Assembly (NCBI GenBank): GCA_017527435.1
Contig: JAFXQB010000005.1
Coordinates: forward strand, 1-64,000
Length of the DNA: 64,000 bases
Direction: 5' to 3'
From: Salinivirgaceae bacterium
GTDB taxonomy: Bacteria > Bacteroidota > Bacteroidia > Bacteroidales > SZUA-534
In this document: positions 7,910 to 15,410 of the stretch, in pieces
How positions within the stretch are numbered: the stretch's first letter is position 1
Layout of the letters: the number at the start of each line of letters is the position of its first letter
Made by a program: the position numbers and the translations under genes
The notes under the pieces: generated by a model
Told to the model about the DNA's origin: nothing
Databases searched by the model: none
Seen by the model: the letters and a program-made list of their open reading frames with translations, nothing else

Positions 7910-10012
7910 CTAATAGAAGTTCGAACGGTTGTCCTCAATGTCGGCGGCAGCCTCAATTGCTGACAGAACCTGATAACCAGCCTTCGACATATTGGTGCGT
8001 TGCAGCAACTCACGCTCGCGAGCCAAATCAACATTCTCGGCTTTCTCAACCTGCTTAACCTGAATCAAGAATACAGCGTTGTTACCCTTAATCGGGCTGC
8101 TGATTTTCTGCTCATCAAGAGTTACCATAGCGGCCTGCAGACTTGGCTCAACGCCAACTGTCGGAACCGAATACGAAGAGTAAGAAACGCTCTTGGCCTC
8201 TTTAAGCTGCTCGCCAAGTTTGTCGGCAACAGCCTGAAGAGTTGAAGCACCTGCGCTTGCATCGTTCAGTTTCGAAATCAGGTATTCTGCTTTTTTCTCG
8301 ATGAGAACGCGGCGGGCAATATCGTTGCGAACCTCGTCAAGAGAAGCGACACCTTCTTTATGGATGCCAGAAACCATTGCAATTACAAACTGATTGTCGA
8401 GTTCAAAAATCTCTGAAATCTCACCGTAACCAGCTTTGTAAACCCAACGGATAATCTGGCGTGGGCTTTCAAAGTTAGCTAAACGGCGGTCGTCACGTTT
8501 CACATTTGCAGTGCGAAGGGTCAGGCCTTCCTTGTCAGCATTGCTGCGGAACGACTCTAAGTTGCGGTTGCTGCTGCCGAAGCGGCTTGCGTTTGAATAG
8601 ATGGCGTCAACAGTTTTGTTGCTTGCTGCCACTTCGCGGGCGATGATTGCAACCTGAACTTTCTGCAAGGCTGCAGTCTGGTTCTGAATCTCAACTACGT
8701 GGTAGCCGAATTGTGTTTTCACAACAACAAGGTCACCCTTCTTGCCGAAGAAGCAAGCATCGTTGAACTCTTTCACCATCTGGCCTTCGGTGAACCAACC
8801 AAGGTTGCCACCATCTTGTGCCGAACCGTCGGCCGAGAATTTCTCAGCCATCTCGGCAAACGAAGCGCCCTTCTTGATGGCGTTCAGAATGCTGTCGGCT
8901 TTTGCCTTTGCGTCTTCGTCAGACAATGATTCTGACGGGCGGATGAGAATATGACGGGCCTCAACTGAATCAGCAACTCTGGCGCTTCCAAGTTTGCGGG
9001 CCAGTTTCACATAGTTGTCTTCCTGATAAGGACCAACAACAGTGTTGTCAGCTGCATCGAACAGGCTGGCAATCGGCTCTGAAAGATCTTCTTTAGCCAG
9101 ATACTTGCCGCTGAAAGGCTGTTCCGACTCAAGGTTTACAAACTGCTCAAGAGCATCACCATCTTTGCTTGCAAACTCGTTTTTGATTTTCTCAACACTT
9201 TCAATTGTAGCGGTCAAGTCTTCGTCTGATGCCACAATCGGGAAGGTTACATAGTAAATATCGCGCGACTCTTCCTGTTTGAAATCAGACTCGTGAGCGC
9301 TGTAATATTTTTTCAGGTCACTGTCAGTCACTTTCACAAGTGAGTCGGCAACCGAGCTGTAACGAAGCTGAATGTAGTCGAAATCGTAACGGATATTCTT
9401 GTCGTCAGACTCTTTCTGTGCCTGAAGGTTGGTGGTGTACATTCCCATACCCACGAGCGACAGGAATTTCTGATCTTTCTTGTTCTGAACCAAGCTCTTT
9501 TCAAACGAAGCCCACGATGCGGCTGCCTGTCCCGAAGGATCCAAGTCCTTGTTTTTCAGGAACTGGATGACCAGGTTGCGGTCGAACTGGCCAGTCTCGG
9601 CGTCACGGAAGATTGGAATCTGCATAACCTGCGGATCAACAAAGTTGCCTTGAACCATATCATAAAGCTCGTCGGCAGTCACATTGATACCTGCTTTCTC
9701 ATACTCTTCTTCAATAACATACTGACGGATAAGCTGTTCCCAAGTCTGATCCTGAATCTGGTCATAAACGTTTGTTTCCAGCGAGTTCTGCTGAGTGTTC
9801 TGTTTGTAGATTTCGGTGTTCTCGTCAACTTTTGCCTGATAGTACTGAATTGGTATATCAGTTCCGGCTATTGTGCCGACATTGTTCCTTGAACTACCGA
9901 AAGTTCCGTCGGCTTTGAAAAGGTCGCCAACGATGAATGCCAATAAGGCCAATGCTACGATGATTGTCACCAGTGTGCCTGCGTGGTCACGTATTTTCTG
10001 TAATGTTGCCAT
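7910..10012 (-). CDS. Membrane-anchored periplasmic peptidyl-prolyl cis-trans isomerase (SurA/PpiD type)
   Basis: A folding helper for exported proteins. The 700-aa product begins with a short cytoplasmic tail and one membrane helix (about residues 11-32, LVTIIVALALLAFIVGDLF), followed by a SurA-N-like helical region and a parvulin (PPIC) domain at about 350-450. That domain contains ARHILIRPSESLS, GGNLGWFTEGQMVKEFNDA and TQFGYHVVEI, all standard parvulin motifs. The C-terminal 250 residues look like a second chaperone/degenerate parvulin part. This is the PpiD layout in Bacteroidales. The upstream neighbour on the same strand is the CNNM/CBS protein, and in other Bacteroidales both usually lie with lptC and coaX, which here are 10 kb away. 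Confidence 0.9.
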   Translation of the reverse strand: MATLQKIRDHAGTLVTIIVALALLAFIVGDLFKADGTFGSSRNNVGTIAGTDIPIQYYQAKVDENTEIYKQNTQQNSLETNVYDQIQDQTWEQLIRQYVIEEEYEKAGINVTADELYDMVQGNFVDPQVMQIPIFRDAETGQFDRNLVIQFLKNKDLDPSGQAAASWASFEKSLVQNKKDQKFLSLVGMGMYTTNLQAQKESDDKNIRYDFDYIQLRYSSVADSLVKVTDSDLKKYYSAHESDFKQEESRDIYYVTFPIVASDEDLTATIESVEKIKNEFASKDGDALEQFVNLESEQPFSGKYLAKEDLSEPIASLFDAADNTVVGPYQEDNYVKLARKLGSARVADSVEARHILIRPSESLSDEDAKAKADSILNAIKKGASFAEMAEKFSADGSAQDGGNLGWFTEGQMVKEFNDACFFGKKGDLVVVKTQFGYHVVEIQNQTAALQKVQVAIIAREVAASNKTVDAIYSNASRFGSSNRNLESFRSNADKEGLTLRTANVKRDDRRLANFESPRQIIRWVYKAGYGEISEIFELDNQFVIAMVSGIHKEGVASLDEVRNDIARRVLIEKKAEYLISKLNDASAGASTLQAVADKLGEQLKEAKSVSYSSYSVPTVGVEPSLQAAMVTLDEQKISSPIKGNNAVFLIQVKQVEKAENVDLARERELLQRTNMSKAGYQVLSAIEAAADIEDNRSNFY

Positions 10013-10247
10013 TGTTTATTTTTTAAGGTTTATTTCAAAATTTTAGGCTACGAAGATAGTAATTTTTAAAAACGGCATAGGAAAAAGGTTTTTTTTGAAA
10101 AACATCAGCAGCCAATTGATTATCAATGCTTTATCAAACGCTGTTTTTCGACTGCAATTACCTATGACGGCAATCGGGTGCTGCGAATAGCAACATTTTC
10201 AATCGGATTGCAACGAAACCGTCACTCTGGTGAGTTCAAATTGCAAA

Positions 10248-11495
10248 TTAGTTAACAATTATGTCGACAAGCTCGATTTTTGTGGCCGTGGCTCGCAGAA
10301 TGGTGAAACGGAAATTGCCGACCACAATGGCATCGTTCATCTTCGGAATGGCGCCGTGATGAGCCAGAATCAGGCCGGCAAGAGTCTCGTACTCGTCCGA
10401 CACCGGCAGGTCAAGGCCGTATTTCTCATTGATGTAGTCAATCTCGAGCCGGGCAGAGAACTGATAGTGGTTCTTGCCGAACTTGTGCTCGCGGTAGCGC
10501 TTCTTGTCATACTCATCCTGAATGTCGCCTACAATCTCTTCCAAAATGTCTTCCATTGTCACAATGCCCGATGTGCCGCCAAACTCATCGACCACAAGTG
10601 CCATACTGCGGTGGTTCTGGATGAAAAGCGCCAGCAGTTTGTTGGCCGGCATCGATTCCGGGACAATCGGCATATTGCGTGTGATGGCGGCAATGCTGGC
10701 CGGCTGCTGGAACATCGATATTGATGGCGCAAAACCCACCACATTATCGATAGAGCCTTTATAGACAATGATTTTCGAAAGTCCCGAACTGACAAACAGT
10801 TTCTTTAGCTCGTCAAGGCTGTCGTTGATGGATATGGCCACAATTTCGGGCCGCGGAACCATACACTCGCGCAGTTTCACCTTCGAGAAATCGAGCGCGT
10901 TGCGGAAAAGTTTCACATCGTTCGACTCGTCGTCGGCCTCGGTGGCGCTCACCTGCTCATCGGCAAGCGAATCCCAGTCGACGGCGCCCCAATAAACGGC
11001 ATCATCGCCTGATATCTTGTTGTGTGCAAACAAGTTCGACACGAGTCTTGATGTGTGGTAAACCAATCGCGAAAGCAGAAAAAACAGATAGTAGAAGACA
11101 AACACCGGCAGCGAGATGGCTTTCAAAAGATTGTTTGACTCACGGCGGAATATAAGTTTGGGCAGAATCTCGCCGGCCAGCAGGTAGAGCACAAAGGCGC
11201 ACACGGCTTGCAAACATAGCACCACCGCCATCCCGGCGGGAACGGACCACTCAAACCCGCAGTTGGCCATCAGCATCGCCATCGACACAATCACAATCAA
11301 GTTGCCGATGGCCATTGTTGAATAGTACTGCGACGGATTGCCCATATAGAGCTCGATTATCTGCGAGAAAACGCGGTCCTGTTTCTTGTCGAGCTCAATG
11401 CGCAAGCGGTTGGCCGACACAAACGCCACTTCCATCGCCGAAAAAAACAACGCGAAAAGCGCAAGCACAATTAATAATATGTATTGAATTGCCAT
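10248..11495 (-). CDS. CNNM/CBS-domain membrane protein (hemolysin C/CorC, GldE-like)
   Basis: A 415-aa protein with an N-terminal CNNM (DUF21) domain of about 190 residues and three or four membrane helices (YILLIVLALFALFFSAMEVA and later ones). A CBS pair follows at about 200-325 (MVPRPEIVAISINDSLDELK, MALVVDEFGGTSGIVTMEDI), then a CorC_HlyC transporter-associated domain at the C-terminus. The family is implicated in divalent-metal transport or regulation; GldE, needed for gliding in flavobacteria, is a member. I prefer the ATG at 11493-11495, because the longer frame relies on a TTG at 11528. It is 51 bases downstream of vsr and may be co-transcribed with the isomerase gene. Confidence 0.88.
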   Translation of the reverse strand: MAIQYILLIVLALFALFFSAMEVAFVSANRLRIELDKKQDRVFSQIIELYMGNPSQYYSTMAIGNLIVIVSMAMLMANCGFEWSVPAGMAVVLCLQAVCAFVLYLLAGEILPKLIFRRESNNLLKAISLPVFVFYYLFFLLSRLVYHTSRLVSNLFAHNKISGDDAVYWGAVDWDSLADEQVSATEADDESNDVKLFRNALDFSKVKLRECMVPRPEIVAISINDSLDELKKLFVSSGLSKIIVYKGSIDNVVGFAPSISMFQQPASIAAITRNMPIVPESMPANKLLALFIQNHRSMALVVDEFGGTSGIVTMEDILEEIVGDIQDEYDKKRYREHKFGKNHYQFSARLEIDYINEKYGLDLPVSDEYETLAGLILAHHGAIPKMNDAIVVGNFRFTILRATATKIELVDIIVN

Positions 11496-11546
11496 AGTTG
11501 TATTTGCTTCTTCCGCAAATGTAATCAATAAAATAATCGTACCGAT

Positions 11547-12065
11547 TTATTTCTCTCGCTTTCCGTAGGCCGACCGGCTCTCAGCCGCTATAGGCAGCGG
11601 CTCGTCAGTTGGCGTGGCGTACGTTTTTGGCTTGTAAATCGATAGGAAGTTCTGATTGAGCCGCAGTTCCACTTCCCACATCGTTTGCTCAAAGCGGGCA
11701 GGCGTGAGCTGGCATTCCCAAACAACAATCACCTGCCAGCCGTTTTGCAGCAATATCTGGTAGTTCAGCTGGTCGCGCTCGCGATTGCGGTTGATTTTTG
11801 CCTGCCAGAAATCCACGTTGCTCTTTGGCATTCGAAACTTGTCGCAACCGCTGTGCCCGTGCCAGAAGCAGCCGTTGACAAAAATTGCCGTGCGGTAGCG
11901 GCGCAGCACCACATCGGGTTTGCCCGGCACACTCTTAACATTGAGCCTGTAGCGGTAGCCGCGTTGCCACAGCCACTGGCGCACCTTCAGCTCGGGCTTG
12001 GTGTTGCGGCTGCGGATATGCGACATACAGCGGTGCCGCTGTTCGGGTGTTAATGGGTCGGGCAT
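11547..12065 (-). CDS. vsr: Very short patch repair endonuclease
   Basis: Nicks 5' to T in T:G mismatches that arise when 5-methylcytosine deaminates, starting short-patch repair. The 172-aa product keeps the key residues at the same numbers as E. coli Vsr: E25, D51 (VPGKPD), and W68-H69 in NGCFWHGH. Two Cys/His zinc-site elements (CFWHGHSGC) are also present. Vsr genes usually accompany C5-cytosine methyltransferases, and one lies 1.1 kb upstream at 13125-14360. The gene is not AT-rich like the methyltransferase and is separated from it by 514 bases of non-coding DNA plus the putative endonuclease. Confidence 0.95.
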   Translation of the reverse strand: MPDPLTPEQRHRCMSHIRSRNTKPELKVRQWLWQRGYRYRLNVKSVPGKPDVVLRRYRTAIFVNGCFWHGHSGCDKFRMPKSNVDFWQAKINRNRERDQLNYQILLQNGWQVIVVWECQLTPARFEQTMWEVELRLNQNFLSIYKPKTYATPTDEPLPIAAESRSAYGKREK

Positions 12066-12579
12066 TGGGATTGTTTGTTTTTTGTCGGTCTGTTTTTTTC
12101 TGCGAAACTATATTTTTTCTTCTAAAACCGTTTTTCACATCGCCTATTATTTCCCCGTGCCTTTATTCCACCCACTTGGCTGGGGAAGTTTCATTTTCAA
12201 AGTGCCTTTTGGCTTATCGGGGACAACCTTGTTTCTATTTGAAACTACTAACCCGACGTCTAACCCGCCACATTTTAATGCCTTGGGTGAATACACACTG
12301 TGGTTCAGTGCAGCCATTACAAATATACGTCAAAAAGCACTGATAGACAAGGACAAAAACTGGTTTTTGAGCTTTGTATTTTATTGTGCTACAATAAAAT
12401 AGAAGCATGTTTTACATGAATGGAATAACTCACAAAAGTGTGTTTTTTGGGCGCAAGAAATGAGGATTTTTGAACAATAAGAGACTAAACAAATTCAAGC
12501 AACCATATCAATTCCTTGAATTTTGTTATTTGCAATATTCAATAGTTATTTTAAATATTTTCTATTGTTTGGTTTCATA
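12066..12579. other. AT-rich non-coding gap between vsr and the restriction gene
   Basis: I find no credible gene here. Two overlapping plus-strand open frames (11998-12402 and 12047-12343) have no recognisable product. The stretch contains the left copy of a 15-bp direct repeat (12345-12359) and long A/T runs. It marks the left edge of the AT-rich restriction-modification segment. Confidence 0.5.
12345..12359. repeat. 15-bp direct repeat flanking the R-M cassette, left copy
   Basis: AGACAAGGACAAAAA occurs here and again at 14537-14551 in the same orientation. The pair encloses the putative endonuclease and methyltransferase genes exactly, leaving vsr outside. Confidence 0.5.
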
Positions 12580-13122
12580 TTATTTTATTGAAGAAAGTTC
12601 TTGTCTTAATTCATCTAATGAGTCTACATTATTTAAGTCATTATTGGCTATTTCGTATAAGTCAGCAAATGTTTGAAAGGCAGTTCCATTTGAGCGATAT
12701 CTGATTGTCCCTTTTGGGAAAAAAGACGCTTTTTCTTTTAATTCTGATTTGGTAACCCAACCACAAACTGTAAGTTCATTTGTATTTTTATTGAGTGAAC
12801 AAAAGATATAGGCATCTGTATCAAAATACATTTGAAGCCCAAGAAAATTATTCACATAATAGTCTCTAACATCTGTTGTTCTCCCCATTGTCTTTACATC
12901 TATTTTGATACCATTTAGTTCAATATCTGTACCATTGTCAAAGCCATTTTTTCCATCAATTAGACCTAAACCTAACAAATCCATTATAACTGATTGTCCT
13001 ATTATGCCTGTTAATTGTTGCTCTTTATTTCCATTTGCTGTGAAGCGTTTACCAAAATCATAAGACTCTATTTGTTTTAAACAATGCCTTATAATGTCAG
13101 ATTTAACTGCAACTTTAAACAT
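12580..13122 (-). CDS. Putative type II restriction endonuclease
   Basis: A 180-aa protein that I do not recognise by family. It has a candidate PD-(D/E)xK core: D66 in NGTDIELNGIKIDVKT, then D75-V-K77 after a short hairpin. It starts 2 bases after the stop of the C5 methyltransferase, so the two form one transcript; a small unknown gene in this position is usually the cognate restriction enzyme. Residues 1-60 are helical and the part after 80 is alpha/beta. DNA is very AT-rich (18 G+C in the 60-base line at 13021). It could instead be another nuclease-fold accessory protein. The recognition site cannot be read from sequence. Confidence 0.65.
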   Translation of the reverse strand: MFKVAVKSDIIRHCLKQIESYDFGKRFTANGNKEQQLTGIIGQSVIMDLLGLGLIDGKNGFDNGTDIELNGIKIDVKTMGRTTDVRDYYVNNFLGLQMYFDTDAYIFCSLNKNTNELTVCGWVTKSELKEKASFFPKGTIRYRSNGTAFQTFADLYEIANNDLNNVDSLDELRQELSSIK

Positions 13123-13124
13123 AA

Positions 13125-14360
13125 CTATAGAGTTTTGTCTAACAAAAAGGTAATATCTTCACCAATTGCTTTGGCTAATAATACTGGAACTGCATTTCCA
13201 ATTTGTTGATATTGGCTCAAACCCTTTTCCCAACTCATTTTGGTTCTCATCCCTTCAAAAATAAAATCATCAGGAAAGGATTGCAAACGTGCACCTTCTC
13301 TTGCAGTAAAATTTCTATTAAGATATGGGTGAATAAAATTGGATTGGAAAGAGGCTGCAATTGTTGGTGCTGGCAAGTTTCCAAATAAACGCTGATTGTT
13401 TTGAGAGAATTTAATGTTGGATTTTTCAGTTGGCGCACCTCTTTTAACTGCACCGTGAGTATCCCAAACATCAATCAAACATTGCCCCGCCTTAATAGCA
13501 TTGAAGCGCGCTATTAGACGAGGTGTATGTTTCATTGCAATATGATTATTCACTTTCACTGAATTTGCACGCATAAGTTTTTGATAATCATTTTGCGGGT
13601 TGCAAATATAGTCCATTCCTTCTTCACCTTCACTTGCATTTATTTGAGGTAAGTCCATAATCGCTTCATCAACAGTAATAGCGTGGTCCATTTTGTACGG
13701 TGCAGGGTGCACTGGCATTATCTTTAAGTCCTTTCTAATACCAATTAAAATCACCCTTTCTCTATTTTGAGGAACGCCATAATTGGACGCTTTTAATACT
13801 TTGTATTGAACATTATAACCGAATTGCCCTGCGTTTGTAAATTCTTCAATTATTGTCTTAATAACTTTGCCATTTTGCATAGAAAGCAACCCTTTAACAT
13901 TCTCCATAACAAACGCTTTCGGCGAATACCATTTAATAAATTTCACAAAACCATAAAACAATTTGTTACGAGGGTCATCTTCAACTTTGTTGCGATTTTT
14001 GTTTGCCAAACTAAAGCCTTGGCACGGTGGACCACCAACAATAATGTCAGGTACTGCATTGTTGGTCAGTTTATCAACTTCTTCTTTCGTTATTTGAGTA
14101 ATATCTTTGCATAAAAAGGGTGTGTCACTAAAATTTCGATTGAATGTCTTTTCGCAATTCTCATCAATGTCTGAAGCAAATATTGATTTCACACCAACCA
14201 TTTGCAACCCCTTTGTCAAACCACCACAACCCGAGAATAAATCAAACGAAGTATATGTATTTGTTGTTTTGTAACCTTGTAATTCAACAAAACCCTCATC
14301 AGGCGAGTTTGAATTGTCCAAACTTTCGGGGGACTCCAATAAACTTAATTGTCCTTTCAT
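13125..14360 (-). CDS. DNA (cytosine-5-)-methyltransferase
   Basis: Transfers a methyl group from SAM to C5 of cytosine in a specific site. The 411-aa product has motif I FDLFSGCGGLTKG (about 39-51), motif IV GGPPCQGFS with catalytic Cys113, motif VI MENVKG, motif VIII (NRERVILIG region), a variable target-recognition region, and motifs IX/X ending QYQQIGNAVPVLLAKAIGE. It has about 35 extra N-terminal residues before motif I. It heads a two-gene unit with the putative endonuclease, and a 12-bp inverted repeat lies 54-86 bases upstream of its ATG. Low G+C marks the unit as horizontally acquired. Confidence 0.95.
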   Translation of the reverse strand: MKGQLSLLESPESLDNSNSPDEGFVELQGYKTTNTYTSFDLFSGCGGLTKGLQMVGVKSIFASDIDENCEKTFNRNFSDTPFLCKDITQITKEEVDKLTNNAVPDIIVGGPPCQGFSLANKNRNKVEDDPRNKLFYGFVKFIKWYSPKAFVMENVKGLLSMQNGKVIKTIIEEFTNAGQFGYNVQYKVLKASNYGVPQNRERVILIGIRKDLKIMPVHPAPYKMDHAITVDEAIMDLPQINASEGEEGMDYICNPQNDYQKLMRANSVKVNNHIAMKHTPRLIARFNAIKAGQCLIDVWDTHGAVKRGAPTEKSNIKFSQNNQRLFGNLPAPTIAASFQSNFIHPYLNRNFTAREGARLQSFPDDFIFEGMRTKMSWEKGLSQYQQIGNAVPVLLAKAIGEDITFLLDKTL

Positions 14361-14413
14361 TTTTATATTTTTTTTCTTTTAAAATTCTTCTTGCCATTGA
14401 CCAAGCATAATTA

Positions 14414-14446
14414 TTACCATTTATAAGCTGATGCTATAAATGGTAA
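14414..14446. promoter_or_regulatory. 12-bp perfect inverted repeat, candidate operator of the R-M unit
   Basis: TTACCATTTATA (14414-14425) and TATAAATGGTAA (14435-14446) are exact reverse complements with a 9-base spacer. The site lies just upstream of the methyltransferase start (14360) and has no T tract, so a protein-binding site fits better than a terminator. Many R-M units are controlled this way by a controller protein or by the methyltransferase itself. No controller gene is seen. Confidence 0.5.
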
Positions 14447-14536
14447 ACACTATAATGCACATATTTACAGCCAATGTGCAAGGCTTACCACCTAAAAGTT
14501 GGTGATTTACAAATGTAAGTTTTTGAATGGAAAATG

Positions 14537-14551
14537 AGACAAGGACAAAAA
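14537..14551. repeat. 15-bp direct repeat flanking the R-M cassette, right copy
   Basis: Identical to 12345-12359 (AGACAAGGACAAAAA). It lies on the far side of the inverted repeat that precedes the methyltransferase gene. Confidence 0.5.
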
Positions 14552-14805
14552 AAAGCACAAAAGGCTGCAATAGTGTGTGTTATGAAAGTGTGGTGTGTCT
14601 GGCATAGGCTTTATTTATTGGTGTGGTTGTCTGCTTTAAGCCAATTGTCAATCTCTGGCTTTAGGAATTGCATGTGTTTGCCTTTCTTGTGGAAGGGGAT
14701 TGCGCTCGAAAAGCGACTCATTTTGTTACCTTTTGGAAAAAAATTAATGCATTTTTGCCCCCGGAATGGGCAGTCGCCGATTCTGTTTCTAAACAAGATT
14801 TCCGC

Positions 14806-15189
14806 ATGAAAACAATCCAAGTTTCCGCCGCCATAATCCACGACAACGTCGGCCGCATATTCGCCACACAGCGCGGGTATGGCGATATGCAGGGCGGTTG
14901 GGAATTTCCGGGTGGAAAGATTGAAGCAGGTGAGACGCCCGAAGCGGCTCTGAAACGCGAGATTTCGGAAGAATTGGATACGCAAATAGCTGTTGAGCGA
15001 TTCATTACCACAGTCGAATACGATTACCCCAATTTTCACCTAACAATGCAATGCTATTGGTGCCGTGTCGAGAGCGGCTGCCTGACACTGAAAGAGCACA
15101 AAGCCGCAAAATGGTTGTCGGCAAACGAGCTCGACAGCGTGAACTGGCTGCCGGCGGACAAAATCGTTTTGGAAAAAATCAAAAGATAG
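14806..15189 (+). CDS. NUDIX hydrolase (MutT-like, 8-oxo-dGTP diphosphatase type)
   Basis: A 127-aa protein with a complete Nudix box, GGKIEAGETPEAALKREISEEL (residues about 31-52), giving G-x5-E-x7-REIxEEL. The flanking MKTIQVSAAIIHDNVGRIFATQRGYGDMQGGWEFPGG is typical of MutT/8-oxo-dGTPases and CTP-pyrophosphohydrolase relatives. It would sanitise oxidised or unusual nucleoside triphosphates. I chose the ATG at 14806 because the longer frame to 14668 adds no family-like sequence. It ends 60 bases before the TPP riboswitch, so it is not under that switch. Exact substrate is uncertain. Confidence 0.88.
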   Translation: MKTIQVSAAIIHDNVGRIFATQRGYGDMQGGWEFPGGKIEAGETPEAALKREISEELDTQIAVERFITTVEYDYPNFHLTMQCYWCRVESGCLTLKEHKAAKWLSANELDSVNWLPADKIVLEKIKR

Positions 15190-15212
15190 TGCTACCCAGC
15201 ACAAAATTTCCC

Positions 15213-15242
15213 TTTCATCTTTCAAAAATCGATTTACTTTTG
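15213..15242 (+). promoter_or_regulatory. Bacteroidota-type promoter for the riboswitch-TonB receptor transcript
   Basis: TTTC at 15213-15216, an 18-base spacer, and TACTTTTG at 15235-15242 match the -33/-7 pattern TTTG-N19-21-TAnnTTTG closely. A start about 7 bases further would place the 5' end right at the beginning of the riboswitch. Confidence 0.6.
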
Positions 15243-15247
15243 CGCCC

Positions 15248-15325
15248 CGAAAAGAATGGGGTGCCGCAAGGCTGAGATTATACCCTTTGAACCTGATACG
15301 GGTAATGCCGACGTAGGGATAAGAC
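15248..15325 (+). ncRNA. TPP riboswitch (THI element)
   Basis: The conserved core is present in order: GGGGTGCC (15258-15265), GCTGAGA (15271-15277), ACCCTTTGAACCTGAT (15282-15297), GGGTAATGCC (15300-15309) and GTAGGGA (15313-15319). These are the thiamin-pyrophosphate-binding consensus blocks. A hairpin follows (15323-15342, GACTCT/AGAGTC) that could be part of the expression platform. It has no T run, which favours control of translation over termination. The controlled gene is the TonB-dependent receptor at 15411. Confidence 0.95.
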
Positions 15326-15410
15326 TCTGATTTCCAAGAGTCAAAGTATAATTCTTTCATTACCCCCATTTCAATCTTTTTTACTAACTAATTTTTTAAA
15401 AATTAAAAAG

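Larger units (their letters stand above)
14361..14805. other. Non-coding gap upstream of the methyltransferase and the NUDIX gene
   Basis: This divergent intergenic region holds the 12-bp inverted repeat at 14414-14446, the right copy of the flanking 15-bp direct repeat (14537-14551), and presumably promoters for both sides. Short open frames on both strands (14534-14809 plus, 14611-15039 minus) have no recognisable product, and the second runs opposite to the NUDIX gene. Confidence 0.5.

Noticed and set aside
11998..12402. Plus-strand open frames between vsr and the endonuclease gene
   Set aside because: They overlap vsr on the opposite strand, are low-complexity and have no recognisable motif; considered possible remnants but not supported.
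14534..14809. Short open frames upstream of the NUDIX gene on both strands
   Set aside because: No family similarity, poor starts and overlap with the direct repeat and with the NUDIX gene.
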